From Laceyella putida (GTDB lineage: Bacteria; Bacillota; Bacilli; Thermoactinomycetales; Thermoactinomycetaceae): DNA of 64,000 nt. The notes beneath the pieces are model-generated. The model had not been told where the DNA came from, did no database searches, and saw only the letters and a program-made list of their open reading frames with translations. The stretch is taken from contig NZ_JBHTBW010000006.1 in NCBI RefSeq assembly GCF_042665195.1, positions 124,001-188,000 of the forward strand. Reading direction: 5' to 3'. The position numbers and the translations under genes are program-made. Positions 42,553 to 51,321 of the stretch are shown here, in pieces (position 1 is the first letter of the stretch; the number at the start of each line of letters is the position of its first letter).

Positions 42553-42978
42553 TTATGAAATGGCAAACATCAATTCCCCTTCAGCCACCACTTTATCGCC
42601 TACGCGCGCAACCCCTTTTCCTTTGCCGACGCTTCCTCTCAAGCGGATCATTTCCACTTCAAGCGTCAACGTATCGCCGGGCTTCACCTGTTCACGGAAG
42701 CGGACATTGTCAATGCCCGCGAAAAAGGCCAGTTTCCCTTTGTTCTCTTCCAAGCCCAAGACGATGACGGCACCCACTTGCGCCAAGGCCTCGATGATCA
42801 GAACCCCCGGCATCACAGGATAGTCTGGAAAGTGACCTTGAAAAAAGGATTCATTCACAGTGACATTTTTGATTCCCACCGCACGTTTTCCCGGATCACA
42901 CTCCACGATTTGATCCACCAGCAAAAAGGGGTAACGGTGAGGGATAATTTCTTGAATCTGTTTCACATCTAGTTTCAT
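42553..42978 (-). CDS. fabZ: 3-hydroxyacyl-ACP dehydratase FabZ
   Basis: A 141-aa hot-dog fold dehydratase of type II fatty-acid synthesis. The active-site histidine lies in IIPHRYPFLLVD and the Glu in FPDYPVMPGVLIIEALAQ; GHFPDYPVMPG is the family signature. Start ATG at 42978 follows AAGGGAG; a GTG one codon upstream is also possible. In B. subtilis fabZ ends the mbl-flhO-flhP group near spoIIID; here mbl, flhO and flhP are missing from this place. Confidence 0.96.
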   Translation of the reverse strand: MKLDVKQIQEIIPHRYPFLLVDQIVECDPGKRAVGIKNVTVNESFFQGHFPDYPVMPGVLIIEALAQVGAVIVLGLEENKGKLAFFAGIDNVRFREQVKPGDTLTLEVEMIRLRGSVGKGKGVARVGDKVVAEGELMFAIS

Positions 42979-43130
42979 CACTTTGTTCTCCCTTCAATTT
43001 AAACGATTCCGGCTCTGACCATTTTTCCTCATTATAGCGAATCGCATACTAAAAAACCATGTTGACATAGAAACGAATTCAGGGCGGATTCATGACAATC
43101 CGTTTCCCATTTTTAGTGTGACGCCCTATG

Positions 43131-43164
43131 AAAAAAGCCGTGTAGAGGGTTTCCCTACACGGCT
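43131..43164 (-). terminator. terminator of the malic enzyme gene
   Basis: Minus-strand AGCCGTGTAGGG AAA CCCTCTACACGGCT followed by TTTTTC. Confidence 0.85.
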
Positions 43165-43194
43165 GGGATGATTTCAACTAGACAGTCCCACAAC

Positions 43195-44529
43195 TCAGAT
43201 GGACGGCTCCAACTCCATTTCCCGCTCAGCCACACTTTCGACGGCACGGGCCACTTCCACATGCACTTTGGGATCGAGCGGATGGGGCACCAGCTCTCCC
43301 GGTGTCGTGCAATCAGCGATCGCTTGCGCCGCCGCCACCAGCATCGGATGGGAAATCTGCGTTGCCCCCGCATTTAATACCCCGCGGAAAATGCCCGGGA
43401 ATCCCAACACGTTGTTGACAGAGCGCCCATCAGCGGCAAACGCGGCGCCGGCCTTCACCGCCTCTTCCGGCGTGATCTCTGGCTTGGGATTGGACAAGGC
43501 CAAAATCACTTGCCCTTTGCGGATCATCTCCGGCTTGATCAAACCCGGAACACCCGTGGTCGCAATGACAATATCACAACGTTCCATCAATTCTTCCATT
43601 GAATGAAGCGGTGTGCCACCGTAACTCTTCAACCGCTCGAGCGCGGCCTCTTGGCGATCCACCCCGCACATCTCTTTCACGCCATAGGCCATAAACATCC
43701 GACAAATCGCCAGGCCTGCCGCTCCCAAACCGATTTGGCCCACCACCGCATCTTTCAGATTGACATCCGTTGATCGGCAAGCGGAGATGACCGCGGCCAA
43801 CGTCACGACCGCCGTGCCATGTTGGTCATCATGCATTACGGGAATGGGCAGTTCCTCTTTTAACCGTTCTTCGATCTCAAAGCAATGCGGCGATCCGATA
43901 TCTTCCAGCAAAATGCCGCCAAAGCCCTGGTGGATGTGTTTGATCGTGCTTACGACTTCATCCGGATCACTTGTATTCAACAAGATGGGAATCCCGCTAA
44001 TGCCCGCAAAACGGTCAAATAAAGCCGCTTTCCCTTCCATTACCGGCATCCCCGCCACAGAGCCGATATTGCCCAAGCCCAAAATGGCGGTCCCATCGGT
44101 CACAATCGCCACCGTATTTCCGATACTTGTATAATAACGCGCCTTTTCAGGATCTTCCTGAATCACCCGACACACATCGGCAACTCCCGGCGTATAAACG
44201 CGACGCAAATCAGACAGAGAACGGATATCCATCCGGCTGACCATGCGGATCTTCCCGCCCTCATGCGCCCGCAGCACATCGTCCGATACGGCATGGACGT
44301 AAATCCCATTTTCCAAAGATTGAATCGATTCAATAACAGCATCCAACTGTTCCGTACTCTCACAGTGAACAGTAATATCTCTAACGGTGGATAAGGGGCC
44401 GATTTTAATGGTGGTTATGTCCCCAATATCCCCACCGGCTTTACCGATCGCTGTGGTCACTTTTCCAAGATTCCCCGGTTTGGACGGGGTTTCCACTATA
44501 ATGGTTCTAATGATATTGCGTACAGTCAT
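43195..44529 (-). CDS. NAD(P)-dependent malic enzyme with N-terminal ACT domain
   Basis: Decarboxylates malate to pyruvate. About 444 aa: an ACT domain (residues 1-80, IIVETPSKPGNLGKVTTAIGKAGG) suggests allosteric control by a small ligand, then the malic enzyme N-terminal part (RRVYTPGVADVCRVI, with the catalytic Tyr) and the NAD-binding part (GAAGLAICRMFMAYG, ALSNPKPEITPEEA). Short bacterial form like YtsJ but with the extra ACT domain. Start: ATG at 44529 behind GGGGGG. Monocistronic. Confidence 0.93.
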   Translation of the reverse strand: MTVRNIIRTIIVETPSKPGNLGKVTTAIGKAGGDIGDITTIKIGPLSTVRDITVHCESTEQLDAVIESIQSLENGIYVHAVSDDVLRAHEGGKIRMVSRMDIRSLSDLRRVYTPGVADVCRVIQEDPEKARYYTSIGNTVAIVTDGTAILGLGNIGSVAGMPVMEGKAALFDRFAGISGIPILLNTSDPDEVVSTIKHIHQGFGGILLEDIGSPHCFEIEERLKEELPIPVMHDDQHGTAVVTLAAVISACRSTDVNLKDAVVGQIGLGAAGLAICRMFMAYGVKEMCGVDRQEAALERLKSYGGTPLHSMEELMERCDIVIATTGVPGLIKPEMIRKGQVILALSNPKPEITPEEAVKAGAAFAADGRSVNNVLGFPGIFRGVLNAGATQISHPMLVAAAQAIADCTTPGELVPHPLDPKVHVEVARAVESVAEREMELEPSI

Positions 44530-44572
44530 CTGTGCACCCCCCAATTGTTAATCATACATAATCTAACCGCAT

Positions 44573-44608
44573 AAAAAAAGAATCGGTCTATTTTTACCGA
44601 TTCTTTAT
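44573..44608. terminator. terminator after pgsA
   Basis: AAGAATCGGT / ACCGATTCTT stem with a TATTTTT-containing loop; A run on the left gives a U tail for the minus strand. Confidence 0.83.
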
Positions 44609-44612
44609 CCAC

Positions 44613-45128
44613 TCATTCACGGTAAACCACCCGCAACTGGATCAAATAAATCAACGACGTGACATAAGACAAGATAATAACAGACCAGAGAAAGGCTTGC
44701 GCCTGGGCAAGATCCAACATGAGCATAAATAAAGCGAGATAAAATAGAACCGTCGTCAGCTTGCCAAAAAAGTTGGCCGGCAGGGTCTTTTTTCCTCGAA
44801 GGTGGAAGATGGCCGAGTATACGATCATAGCCACATCCCGCAAGAAGATGGCGAGCGCCGCGCCTACGCTGATTTTGCCTGAAATGAGCAAAGACAGGAA
44901 TACGGCCAGCATCATCAGCTTATCCGCTAGCGGGTCTAACATGACTCCCAACTGGGTAATCTGTTGCGTTTTGCGGGCCAAATAGCCATCCACCACATCC
45001 GTTAAACCAGCGAGAAGGATAATCCCAAGTGCCCAAAACATACGCCCTGCCATATCGGAAAAGTACACGGCCAAATAAGTCGGTATCAAGAAAAACCGCA
45101 CCATGGTTAATAAATTGGGCAAATTCAA
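44613..45128 (-). CDS. pgsA: CDP-diacylglycerol-glycerol-3-phosphate 3-phosphatidyltransferase
   Basis: Makes phosphatidylglycerol phosphate in the membrane. About 171 aa with four to six helices; the CDP-alcohol phosphotransferase motif DVVDGYLARKTQQITQLG followed by VMLDPLADKL is complete. Start: the TTG at 45128 (NLPNLLTMVRFFLIP) has AGGAGGG seven bases upstream. The ATG at 45149 would place that site inside the coding region and has none of its own. In B. subtilis pgsA lies elsewhere (ymfM-cinA region), so this could also be another CDP-alcohol transferase paralogue. Confidence 0.87.
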   Translation of the reverse strand: MNLPNLLTMVRFFLIPTYLAVYFSDMAGRMFWALGIILLAGLTDVVDGYLARKTQQITQLGVMLDPLADKLMMLAVFLSLLISGKISVGAALAIFLRDVAMIVYSAIFHLRGKKTLPANFFGKLTTVLFYLALFMLMLDLAQAQAFLWSVIILSYVTSLIYLIQLRVVYRE

Positions 45129-45192
45129 TCTGGGTCCCTCCTCACACATCCAAATAAATAAAGAAAAGTCCCCGCTCCAAAAATAAAACGGG

Positions 45193-46011
45193 TTACTTAC
45201 TAAAGAGTAATTGATAGATATGCTCCCACATATTCATATCAAAGACGTCACCAGCCGGTTGGTTACCGATCACCGCATGGCCCACCATCAAGCCGACAAT
45301 CAACACCACAATCAGCGTGACAGGCAACCAAGCGATTTTCACGACGGTCATCCAAACCGGACGCCCCTCCAAGGCAACATCCTGTTCTTCCAATTCTTCT
45401 TCTCTATATTTCCCACCTTTTCTCTCTTCCGAACCACTTTCTGCAAAATTCGTGATTGGTTCTCGGTCATCCTCATCCGCCATCGCGATATCTTTCGAGA
45501 AATCAACGGTGTAGGAAGGCTGTTTATATTGAATCTCAGGTTCTTTATCCGTTTCGCTACTCGGTGTCAATGAGTACTCTTTAAAGTCAATGGGAGTCAA
45601 TGTGTCTTCAAGAGAAAGGTTGCGTTCCGCTTGACCAGATGGGGAATGACTGGTCTGGACCGGCTCGTCCATTTCAGACCCGTCTTCTTGATCGGCAGCG
45701 GAAGAAAGGGGATTCACTTGAGCAATCGGACGAATCAATGGCTTCTTCTTATTCTGATCCTCATCACGATTTGAATCCTCGGCATGGCTCTTGTCTAAGC
45801 AAAGATGCGTGTCTTGTTCCTCTTCTTCATCTTTGCTCCACTTCAGCAACCCCACCGGCAAGGTATCTTTGGTGTCTTTGGTTTCCTTGCTCTCTTTCTC
45901 TTTGGGTTCCGGTTGCTGAGTTGCTTCGGTCAACGAGCTTTTTGCCTCTTCCCGCTGCGTAGGATTGGTTTGATCCCACTTTTTGTCTTGGTTTTTATCT
46001 GGGTAACTCAT
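45193..46011 (-). CDS. EpuA-like single-pass membrane protein with long acidic N-terminal region
   Basis: About 272 aa. Residues 1-215 are highly charged, low-complexity, rich in Glu, Asp, Lys, Ser and Thr and probably unfolded. The last 55 residues (VKIAWLPVTLIVVLIVGLMV, then GHAVIGNQPAGDVFDMNMWEHIYQLL) match the EpuA family, small membrane proteins often annotated as DNA-directed RNA polymerase subunit beta because they neighbour or fuse with it. Usual length is about 60-100 aa, so the N-terminal region is a large extension. The neighbourhood (spoIIID, fabZ) is the standard one. Start: ATG at 46011 behind GGAGAGG. Function unknown. Confidence 0.75.
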   Translation of the reverse strand: MSYPDKNQDKKWDQTNPTQREEAKSSLTEATQQPEPKEKESKETKDTKDTLPVGLLKWSKDEEEEQDTHLCLDKSHAEDSNRDEDQNKKKPLIRPIAQVNPLSSAADQEDGSEMDEPVQTSHSPSGQAERNLSLEDTLTPIDFKEYSLTPSSETDKEPEIQYKQPSYTVDFSKDIAMADEDDREPITNFAESGSEERKGGKYREEELEEQDVALEGRPVWMTVVKIAWLPVTLIVVLIVGLMVGHAVIGNQPAGDVFDMNMWEHIYQLLFSK

Positions 46012-46162
46012 CTGCATTCCTCTCCAAGGCTTACTTCTCCAATTTGTTTGAAAAAAGCTCGTCCAATCAAATCATGTCTCGTACTATTCATAATTGAATA
46101 TATCGTAACTATGAACATAAGTCTATACTTACCCTGTATAGGGTTGGTACTTTACAGAAGGC

Positions 46163-46236
46163 TAGCACCGGAAGAAGAGAGTGTAAGAGGTGATCAATAC
46201 TTATACAAAGAATATTATGTCATGCTACCGGTGCTA
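46163..46236. repeat. inverted repeat between spoIIID and the EpuA-like gene
   Basis: TAGCACCGG (46163-46171) and CCGGTGCTA (46228-46236) are exact complements with a 56-nt loop. No U run follows. Possible weak terminator or processing site downstream of spoIIID. Confidence 0.4.
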
Positions 46237-46251
46237 CTACCCGTGTAAAAT

Positions 46252-46536
46252 TTAAACTTTCATTGAAACTTCTTGCCGTTCAGGCTGTGTCTTCCGCTTA
46301 TATTTAATCTTTGTCGCTTCGCCTCCTCTAATGTGTCGGATCGACTTATGGTATTCCAGTATTTCTTTCACCTGATTAGCCAAGTCAGGATTAATCTCAG
46401 GCAAGCGCTCCGTCAAATCTTTATGAACCGTACTTTTGGACACCCCGAATTCTTTGGCGATCATCCTCACCGTATTTCTGGTTTCCACAAAATAATGTCC
46501 GATCTTAATGGTTCTTTCCTTAATATAATCATGCAC
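46252..46536 (-). CDS. spoIIID: sporulation transcription factor SpoIIID
   Basis: A 94-aa mother-cell regulator active after sigmaE; it activates and represses many sporulation genes. MHDYIKERTIKIGHYFVETR and the helix-turn-helix RMIAKEFGVSKSTVHKDLTE are nearly identical to the B. subtilis protein, as is the RGGEATKIKYK tail. GTG start at 46536, which matches the conserved MHDYIKER; the G-rich AAGGGGGG lies upstream. mbl, its usual downstream partner, is not here. Confidence 0.97.
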   Translation of the reverse strand: MHDYIKERTIKIGHYFVETRNTVRMIAKEFGVSKSTVHKDLTERLPEINPDLANQVKEILEYHKSIRHIRGGEATKIKYKRKTQPERQEVSMKV

Positions 46537-46713
46537 CCGCCCGCGCCCCCCTTCGTCATGTTTTGCTACATTATATTGATTGGCGCGATGGGTTATTCTT
46601 TGTGAACAAGCCTAGACAAGCATAAACAAGCTTTTTTTTTGGATAAACTATGACAAGACTGCCAAACGATGACATTATCATGTCACAAACAAATGGAATA
46701 ACCGGCTTTTGCA

Positions 46714-46748
46714 AACAAAAAAAGACACCCTTCTCACGAAGGATGCCT
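46714..46748 (-). terminator. terminator of spoIIQ
   Basis: Minus-strand GGCATCCTTC GTGA GAAGGGTGTC stem followed by TTTTTTTG. Confidence 0.87.
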
Positions 46749-46756
46749 TGGAGTCG

Positions 46757-47446
46757 TTATTTTGCTTGCGGCAGATATTGAGCCGGGTTGATCGCCTGAT
46801 GGTCCCGTCCACGAACCTCAAAGTGCAAGTGGATACCCGCTTCTTTTTCAAACAGATTGCGACCCGCTTTGCCGATCACCTGGCCTTTTTTCACTGTTTG
46901 CCCTTTTTTCACCTGCACATCCGCCAAGCTCTGGTACACGGTCGTGATGCCGCTTTCATGCTCGATTTCTATTTGATAGCCCACCACGGGATGTTCCTCG
47001 ACGCGAATGACTTTCCCTTCCAATGCGGCAACGACTTCAAAGCTTTTTCCATCCTTGCGGGCGAAATCCATTCCAGCGTGGGGCCAATACGTATTTGCAT
47101 ATTCAACCAAAGCCGCTTCCCGATCGGACTTGGAATTAGCTTCATCATAAAAGCCCATCGTTTTGACAGCGGTGGAGTTTTTGGCGACGGGCAACGCCAT
47201 GTCGTCATCGGTGGGGTTGGTTGGAATCTCTTCTTTGGGCAAAGAAGCAGGAATCATTTTGGTTGTTTGCGCCACATCGTGACTTCCATGTTCTTGGTAC
47301 CACCAGGCAATTGTTAGAATCAGTGCTCCCGCTCCGAGATAAACCGCGGGAAAAAACCATTTTTTCGCAAAAAGTCTTTTCCATTTTAACCGTTTTTGTA
47401 CTTTTTCCAGCGACGTTACTGTTTTATTTGGTTCCTCAGGTTTCAT
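46757..47446 (-). CDS. spoIIQ: M23 (LytM) family protein SpoIIQ
   Basis: Forespore membrane protein that forms a channel with SpoIIIAH during engulfment. A 229-aa protein: cytoplasmic basic head, one helix (about residues 32-50, FFPAVYLGAGALILTIAWW), then the LytM domain. HAGMDFARKDGKSFEVVAAL, IEHESGITTVYQSLADV and HLHFEVRG line up with SpoIIQ. Both the HxxxD element (HAGMD) and the HLH element are present, so zinc binding looks possible, unlike B. subtilis SpoIIQ, where one ligand is lost. Its place upstream of spoIIID fits. Confidence 0.92.
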   Translation of the reverse strand: MKPEEPNKTVTSLEKVQKRLKWKRLFAKKWFFPAVYLGAGALILTIAWWYQEHGSHDVAQTTKMIPASLPKEEIPTNPTDDDMALPVAKNSTAVKTMGFYDEANSKSDREAALVEYANTYWPHAGMDFARKDGKSFEVVAALEGKVIRVEEHPVVGYQIEIEHESGITTVYQSLADVQVKKGQTVKKGQVIGKAGRNLFEKEAGIHLHFEVRGRDHQAINPAQYLPQAK

Positions 47447-47564
47447 ACTTCTATCACCTCAGGAACCATTCTGGACAGCCCTTTTCCATTTTATACCCAA
47501 GTTGGTAAATGTTTTGTAAATTCGAGGATTTGTTTTGACATCACATGGATAAAGGAAGTGAACC

Positions 47565-48587
47565 ATGAATCCGTTTATGCCTGATCTCGTCTACTTTGAA
47601 CCGGATGCCCTTTCCTATCCGCTGGGGCAAGAGTTGCATCGGAAATTCAGCAAACTGGGAACGCCCATCGAAATGACCCGTTCACACAATCGGATTACCG
47701 GCCTTCCCGGTTCATCGGAACTGGAAAAATACAGGATCGCCAAACGCACTCTTGTTGTCGGTGTCCGCAAAACATTGAAGTTTGACACCTCCAAACCGTC
47801 GGCAGAGTATGCCATTCCGTTGGCAACAGGCTGCATGGGCCATTGCCACTACTGCTATTTGCAAACAACTCTCGGTAATCGGCCATATATCCGGGTATAT
47901 GTTAATCTGGACGAAATTTTCGCCCAAGCGGAGAAGTACATCAAAGAACGGGCACCGGAAATCACCCGGTTTGAGGCGTCCTGCACCTCCGACCCGGTGG
48001 GAATTGAACATTTGACCGGTTCCCTAAAAAAAACGATTGAGTTCATGGCTACACAGCCTTTGGCCCAACTGCGCTTTGTGACGAAATTTGCCCATGTGGA
48101 TTCGTTATTGGATGCGGACCATCGTGGCCATACCCGGTTTCGATTCAGTGTGAACGCCGATTATGTCGTCAAACAATTTGAACCGGCCACCTCGCCTTTG
48201 GCTGATCGCATCGAAGCCGCCAAAAAAGTGAGCAAAGCCGGATTCCCGCTTGGTTTCATCATTGCCCCCATCATGATTTTTGACGGTTGGGAAGAACAAT
48301 ACGAAGCCTTGCTTCGTCAATTGGCGGAAGCCCTGCCACCCGGAAGGCAAGAATTAACCTTTGAGCTGATCACCCACCGCTATACCGCGACGGCCAAACG
48401 GCTGATTGAAGAACGGTATCCCAAAACCAAGCTTGAGATGAATGAAGAAGAGCGAAAGAAAAAATGGGGCCGCTATGGCCGGGTGAAGTATGTGTATCAG
48501 GATGAGCAGATGAACGCGATTAAAGAGAAACTCCCCCGTTGGATCGCATCCTATTTTCCTGAAGCGGTCATCAGTTACATCACTTAA
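47565..48587 (+). CDS. splB: spore photoproduct lyase
   Basis: Radical SAM enzyme that reverses the thymine dimer typical of spores (5-thyminyl-5,6-dihydrothymine) at germination. A 340-aa protein with the radical SAM cluster motif CMGHCHYCYL near residue 90 and the catalytic hydrogen-donor Cys in EASCTSDPVG near 140, both as in Bacillus SplB. ATG at 47565 with AGGAAG. It is on the plus strand, inserted between spoIIQ and spoIID, without splA or splAB-type regulator next to it. Marks the organism as an endospore former. Confidence 0.96.
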   Translation: MNPFMPDLVYFEPDALSYPLGQELHRKFSKLGTPIEMTRSHNRITGLPGSSELEKYRIAKRTLVVGVRKTLKFDTSKPSAEYAIPLATGCMGHCHYCYLQTTLGNRPYIRVYVNLDEIFAQAEKYIKERAPEITRFEASCTSDPVGIEHLTGSLKKTIEFMATQPLAQLRFVTKFAHVDSLLDADHRGHTRFRFSVNADYVVKQFEPATSPLADRIEAAKKVSKAGFPLGFIIAPIMIFDGWEEQYEALLRQLAEALPPGRQELTFELITHRYTATAKRLIEERYPKTKLEMNEEERKKKWGRYGRVKYVYQDEQMNAIKEKLPRWIASYFPEAVISYIT

Positions 48588-48591
48588 TCAC

Positions 48592-48622
48592 CCAGGGAAC
48601 GAGAAGGATTCTCGCTCCCTGC
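48592..48622 (+). terminator. possible terminator after splB
   Basis: CAGGGAACGAGAA GGA TTCTCGCTCCCTG stem; the U tail is weak (CTCTGTCTT). Confidence 0.6.
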
Positions 48623-48704
48623 TCTGTCTTAAGTTCATTCACCAACCAAGGGCTTTACCTTCTGAAGTGAAAGACCCATCATGACGTTCTCTTGGGAGTT
48701 GTCT

Positions 48705-49730
48705 CTATTGATCAAGGCGGCTGATCTCAACGCCTCGATAATAATGCTTGATGATTTCATCTACCGACTTCCCTTGTTCCGCCATCAGGTTGGCGCCCCA
48801 CTGGCTCATTCCCACCCCATGGCCATAACCCTTCGTTGTCACGATTACTTGCTCGTCCGTCAGTTGCAAATGAAAATCGGATGAAGGGAGATTCAAGGCT
48901 TCCCGCACTTCTCTACCCTTAAACACTTGTCCGCCAATGCGAATCTGATCGATCCGTCCGCCTTGGGTTTGGCTGAGGACGATGAACGGCTTTTCTCCAC
49001 CCGTTTCAAATGCCGCCTCAGTCAGCCGCTTGCCTGTAAAATCCTCCAATTGTTTCAAAAACAAACCACGTTTTAGGCTAACCCGCCCGATGTACTTCGG
49101 CGATAACTGATCCCAAGAGGAATCCACGCTGCGCAGATACGGATATTTCTCCTTGAAATAATCCTCCGAGTTTTCGGTGCGGCCATTGCTCGTCGAAAAG
49201 AAGGCCGCATAGATCGGCTTTCCCTGGTAGGTAATGATTTGCCCCGCCGTCGCACGCACCGCCTGGGCCACTCTCCTCTTGTAATTGCCATAGTTGTATC
49301 CCCATTTTTCCCGCAGTGCGGCATCCGTGACAAAGGCCTGATGTTGCACCGTATCCGTTACATGGGCCCCTTGCGCTTGCGGACCCCATTCTTTGACATC
49401 CACCACTCGCTTATTTAACAACCGGCCCACCACATACGTGCGCGCCGCCAACGCTTGCGCCTTTAACGCCTCTGGATGGAATTGCGCCGGCATTTCAGCG
49501 GCAACCACCCCTTCGATATAGGATTCCAGAGGCAGTCCAACCACCCGTTTCTCTTTGCTCAAATAGACGCGCACCTTTAACCTGCTTTGTCCCGCCAAAC
49601 CCATCTCCATCTTCCCCGCCCCATCCCCGTCAGACGCGCCAAAGGATACAAGCAGCGCGGGAATCCCCACGATCACGACCAGCAATCCCGCTATGCCGAT
49701 GAGCACTCCCTTTGAACCCATAACCGCCAT
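48705..49730 (-). CDS. spoIID: stage II sporulation protein D (peptidoglycan transglycosylase)
   Basis: With SpoIIM and SpoIIP it degrades septal peptidoglycan to drive engulfment. A 341-aa protein: N-terminal membrane anchor (about residues 8-31), then the SpoIID/LytB domain with LPLESYIEGVVAAEMPAQFHPEALKAQALAARTYVV, in which the catalytic Glu sits in AAEMPA, and the C-terminal GYGHGVGMSQWGANLMAEQG. ATG at 49730 behind GAGGG. Order murA-spoIID-(spoIIQ)-spoIIID follows B. subtilis. Confidence 0.95.
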   Translation of the reverse strand: MAVMGSKGVLIGIAGLLVVIVGIPALLVSFGASDGDGAGKMEMGLAGQSRLKVRVYLSKEKRVVGLPLESYIEGVVAAEMPAQFHPEALKAQALAARTYVVGRLLNKRVVDVKEWGPQAQGAHVTDTVQHQAFVTDAALREKWGYNYGNYKRRVAQAVRATAGQIITYQGKPIYAAFFSTSNGRTENSEDYFKEKYPYLRSVDSSWDQLSPKYIGRVSLKRGLFLKQLEDFTGKRLTEAAFETGGEKPFIVLSQTQGGRIDQIRIGGQVFKGREVREALNLPSSDFHLQLTDEQVIVTTKGYGHGVGMSQWGANLMAEQGKSVDEIIKHYYRGVEISRLDQ

Positions 49731-49884
49731 CCTTTCCCTCGTGATCTCCTAACGCAAGCTGCGATATTGGGAGAACCGCCATACTACGATGCCCTTGCGC
49801 CAAACGATTCCGACTCATTTTACCTGTCGCAACAGACTACGCTACTAATCTATGAAAAAGGAAGGCTCGTTTAGAACTAGATGA

Positions 49885-49936
49885 CAGAAAACCAACCGAG
49901 AATCCGAGGCATTGCCCAATAAAAACTCGGCTGGTG
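49885..49936 (-). terminator. second terminator downstream of murA
   Basis: Minus-strand CCAGCCGAG / CTCGGTTGG arms around a 25-nt loop, followed by TTTTCTG; placed after the main murA terminator. Confidence 0.6.
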
Positions 49937-49954
49937 GCCCGTTTGTCCGCACAC

Positions 49955-49993
49955 AAAAAGGCGATGCCCCTTGGGGGGGGGCATCGCCTTTTC
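49955..49993 (-). terminator. terminator of murA
   Basis: Minus-strand AAAAGGCGATGCCCC / GGGGCATCGCCTTTT with a C-rich loop and TTTTTGTG tail. Confidence 0.9.
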
Positions 49994-50000
49994 CATTCAT

Positions 50001-51305
50001 TTAGGCAAATGATTTTTGATGCACACGGACTTCTTCGTTTTCTTCCACACGCACACGGGTAATATCGGCACCCAAGGCACGCAGCTTCCCGACGATATCC
50101 ACATAGCCGCGATCCACATGGTGCAATTCAGTCAGTTCCGTTACGCCGTCAGCTACTAAGCCCGCCAAGATCAACGAGGCACCCGCACGCAAATCAGTCG
50201 CCTTGACTTGTGCGCCCGACAGGGGATGGCCCCCTTCAATGATCGCCGTACGTCCGTCAATTTTGATGTGCGCGTTCATCCGTTTGAATTCTTCCACGTG
50301 CATAAAGCGATTTTCAAAGACGGTTTCCGTCAACAAGCTGTTTCCATCCGCCGTCAACAGGAGGGCCATCATCTGGGACTGCATGTCAGTCGGGAACCCG
50401 GGGTATGGCAATGTCTTCACGTCCACTGGTTTGAGTTTCCCTTCCGCCCGAACATGGATGCCGTTTTCCCCATCCAACACATGCACACCCATTTCCCGCA
50501 TCTTGGCAATGAGCGGCACCAAGTGATCGGAGATCGCTCCCTCCACAAATACTTCTCCACGCGTGATCGCCGCCGCCACCATATAGGTACCCGCCTCGAT
50601 CCGGTCCGGGATCACGGTGTATTCAGTCCCGCGCAGGATGTCAACGCCATCGATGCGGATTTCGTCCGTTCCGGCGCCGCGCACTTTGGCTCCCATCGCA
50701 TTGAGGAAGTTGGCCAAGTCGACAATCTCCGGCTCACATGCCGCATTTTCAATGACGGTGCGACCTTCTGCCAATGCGGCCGCCATCATGATGTTTTGGG
50801 TCGCTCCCACACTTGGGAAGTCCAGATAAATGGTCGCGCCTTTCAACCGATCTGCCACACGCCCTTCGATATAGCCTTGCCCCGTTTCAAATTGCACTCC
50901 CATCGCTTCAAAGCCCTTTAAGTGCAGATCAATGGGGCGGCTACCGATTGCGCAACCGCCTGGTAACGGGATGCGCGCATGTTTTTTCCGTGCCAAGAGC
51001 GGTCCCATCACCAGCACGGATGCTCTCATTTTGCGCATCAATTCATATGGGGCTTCCGTGGAGGTGACTTTCTCCGCATTGATGGTGACGGTATCGTCTT
51101 TCAATTCCACCTGAATGCCCAGGCGCTTCATCATCTGGGTAATCGTCTTGACGTCCTCCAGCATTGGAACGTCTAAGATGGTGATATCCCCGCGGGAAGC
51201 CAGCAAGGAAGCGGCGATTAGAGGGAGAACCGCGTTTTTCGCTCCATGTACCTTCACTCTTCCTTTTAAGCGTGCTCCACCTTGAACAATGATCTTTTCC
51301 AACAT
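50001..51305 (-). CDS. murA: UDP-N-acetylglucosamine 1-carboxyvinyltransferase
   Basis: First committed step of peptidoglycan synthesis: adds enolpyruvate from PEP to UDP-GlcNAc. The 434-aa protein has HGAKNAVLPLIAASLLA near residue 20 (Lys of the active site), PLPGGCAIGSRPIDLHLKGF near 113 with the catalytic Cys that fosfomycin attacks, and DRIEAGTYMVAAAITRG. Neighbours ywmB upstream and spoIID downstream identify it as the murAA copy. ATG at 51305 with a GGGGGGAAGAATG context. Confidence 0.97.
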   Translation of the reverse strand: MLEKIIVQGGARLKGRVKVHGAKNAVLPLIAASLLASRGDITILDVPMLEDVKTITQMMKRLGIQVELKDDTVTINAEKVTSTEAPYELMRKMRASVLVMGPLLARKKHARIPLPGGCAIGSRPIDLHLKGFEAMGVQFETGQGYIEGRVADRLKGATIYLDFPSVGATQNIMMAAALAEGRTVIENAACEPEIVDLANFLNAMGAKVRGAGTDEIRIDGVDILRGTEYTVIPDRIEAGTYMVAAAITRGEVFVEGAISDHLVPLIAKMREMGVHVLDGENGIHVRAEGKLKPVDVKTLPYPGFPTDMQSQMMALLLTADGNSLLTETVFENRFMHVEEFKRMNAHIKIDGRTAIIEGGHPLSGAQVKATDLRAGASLILAGLVADGVTELTELHHVDRGYVDIVGKLRALGADITRVRVEENEEVRVHQKSFA

Positions 51306-51321
51306 TCTTCCCCCCGTTTTT

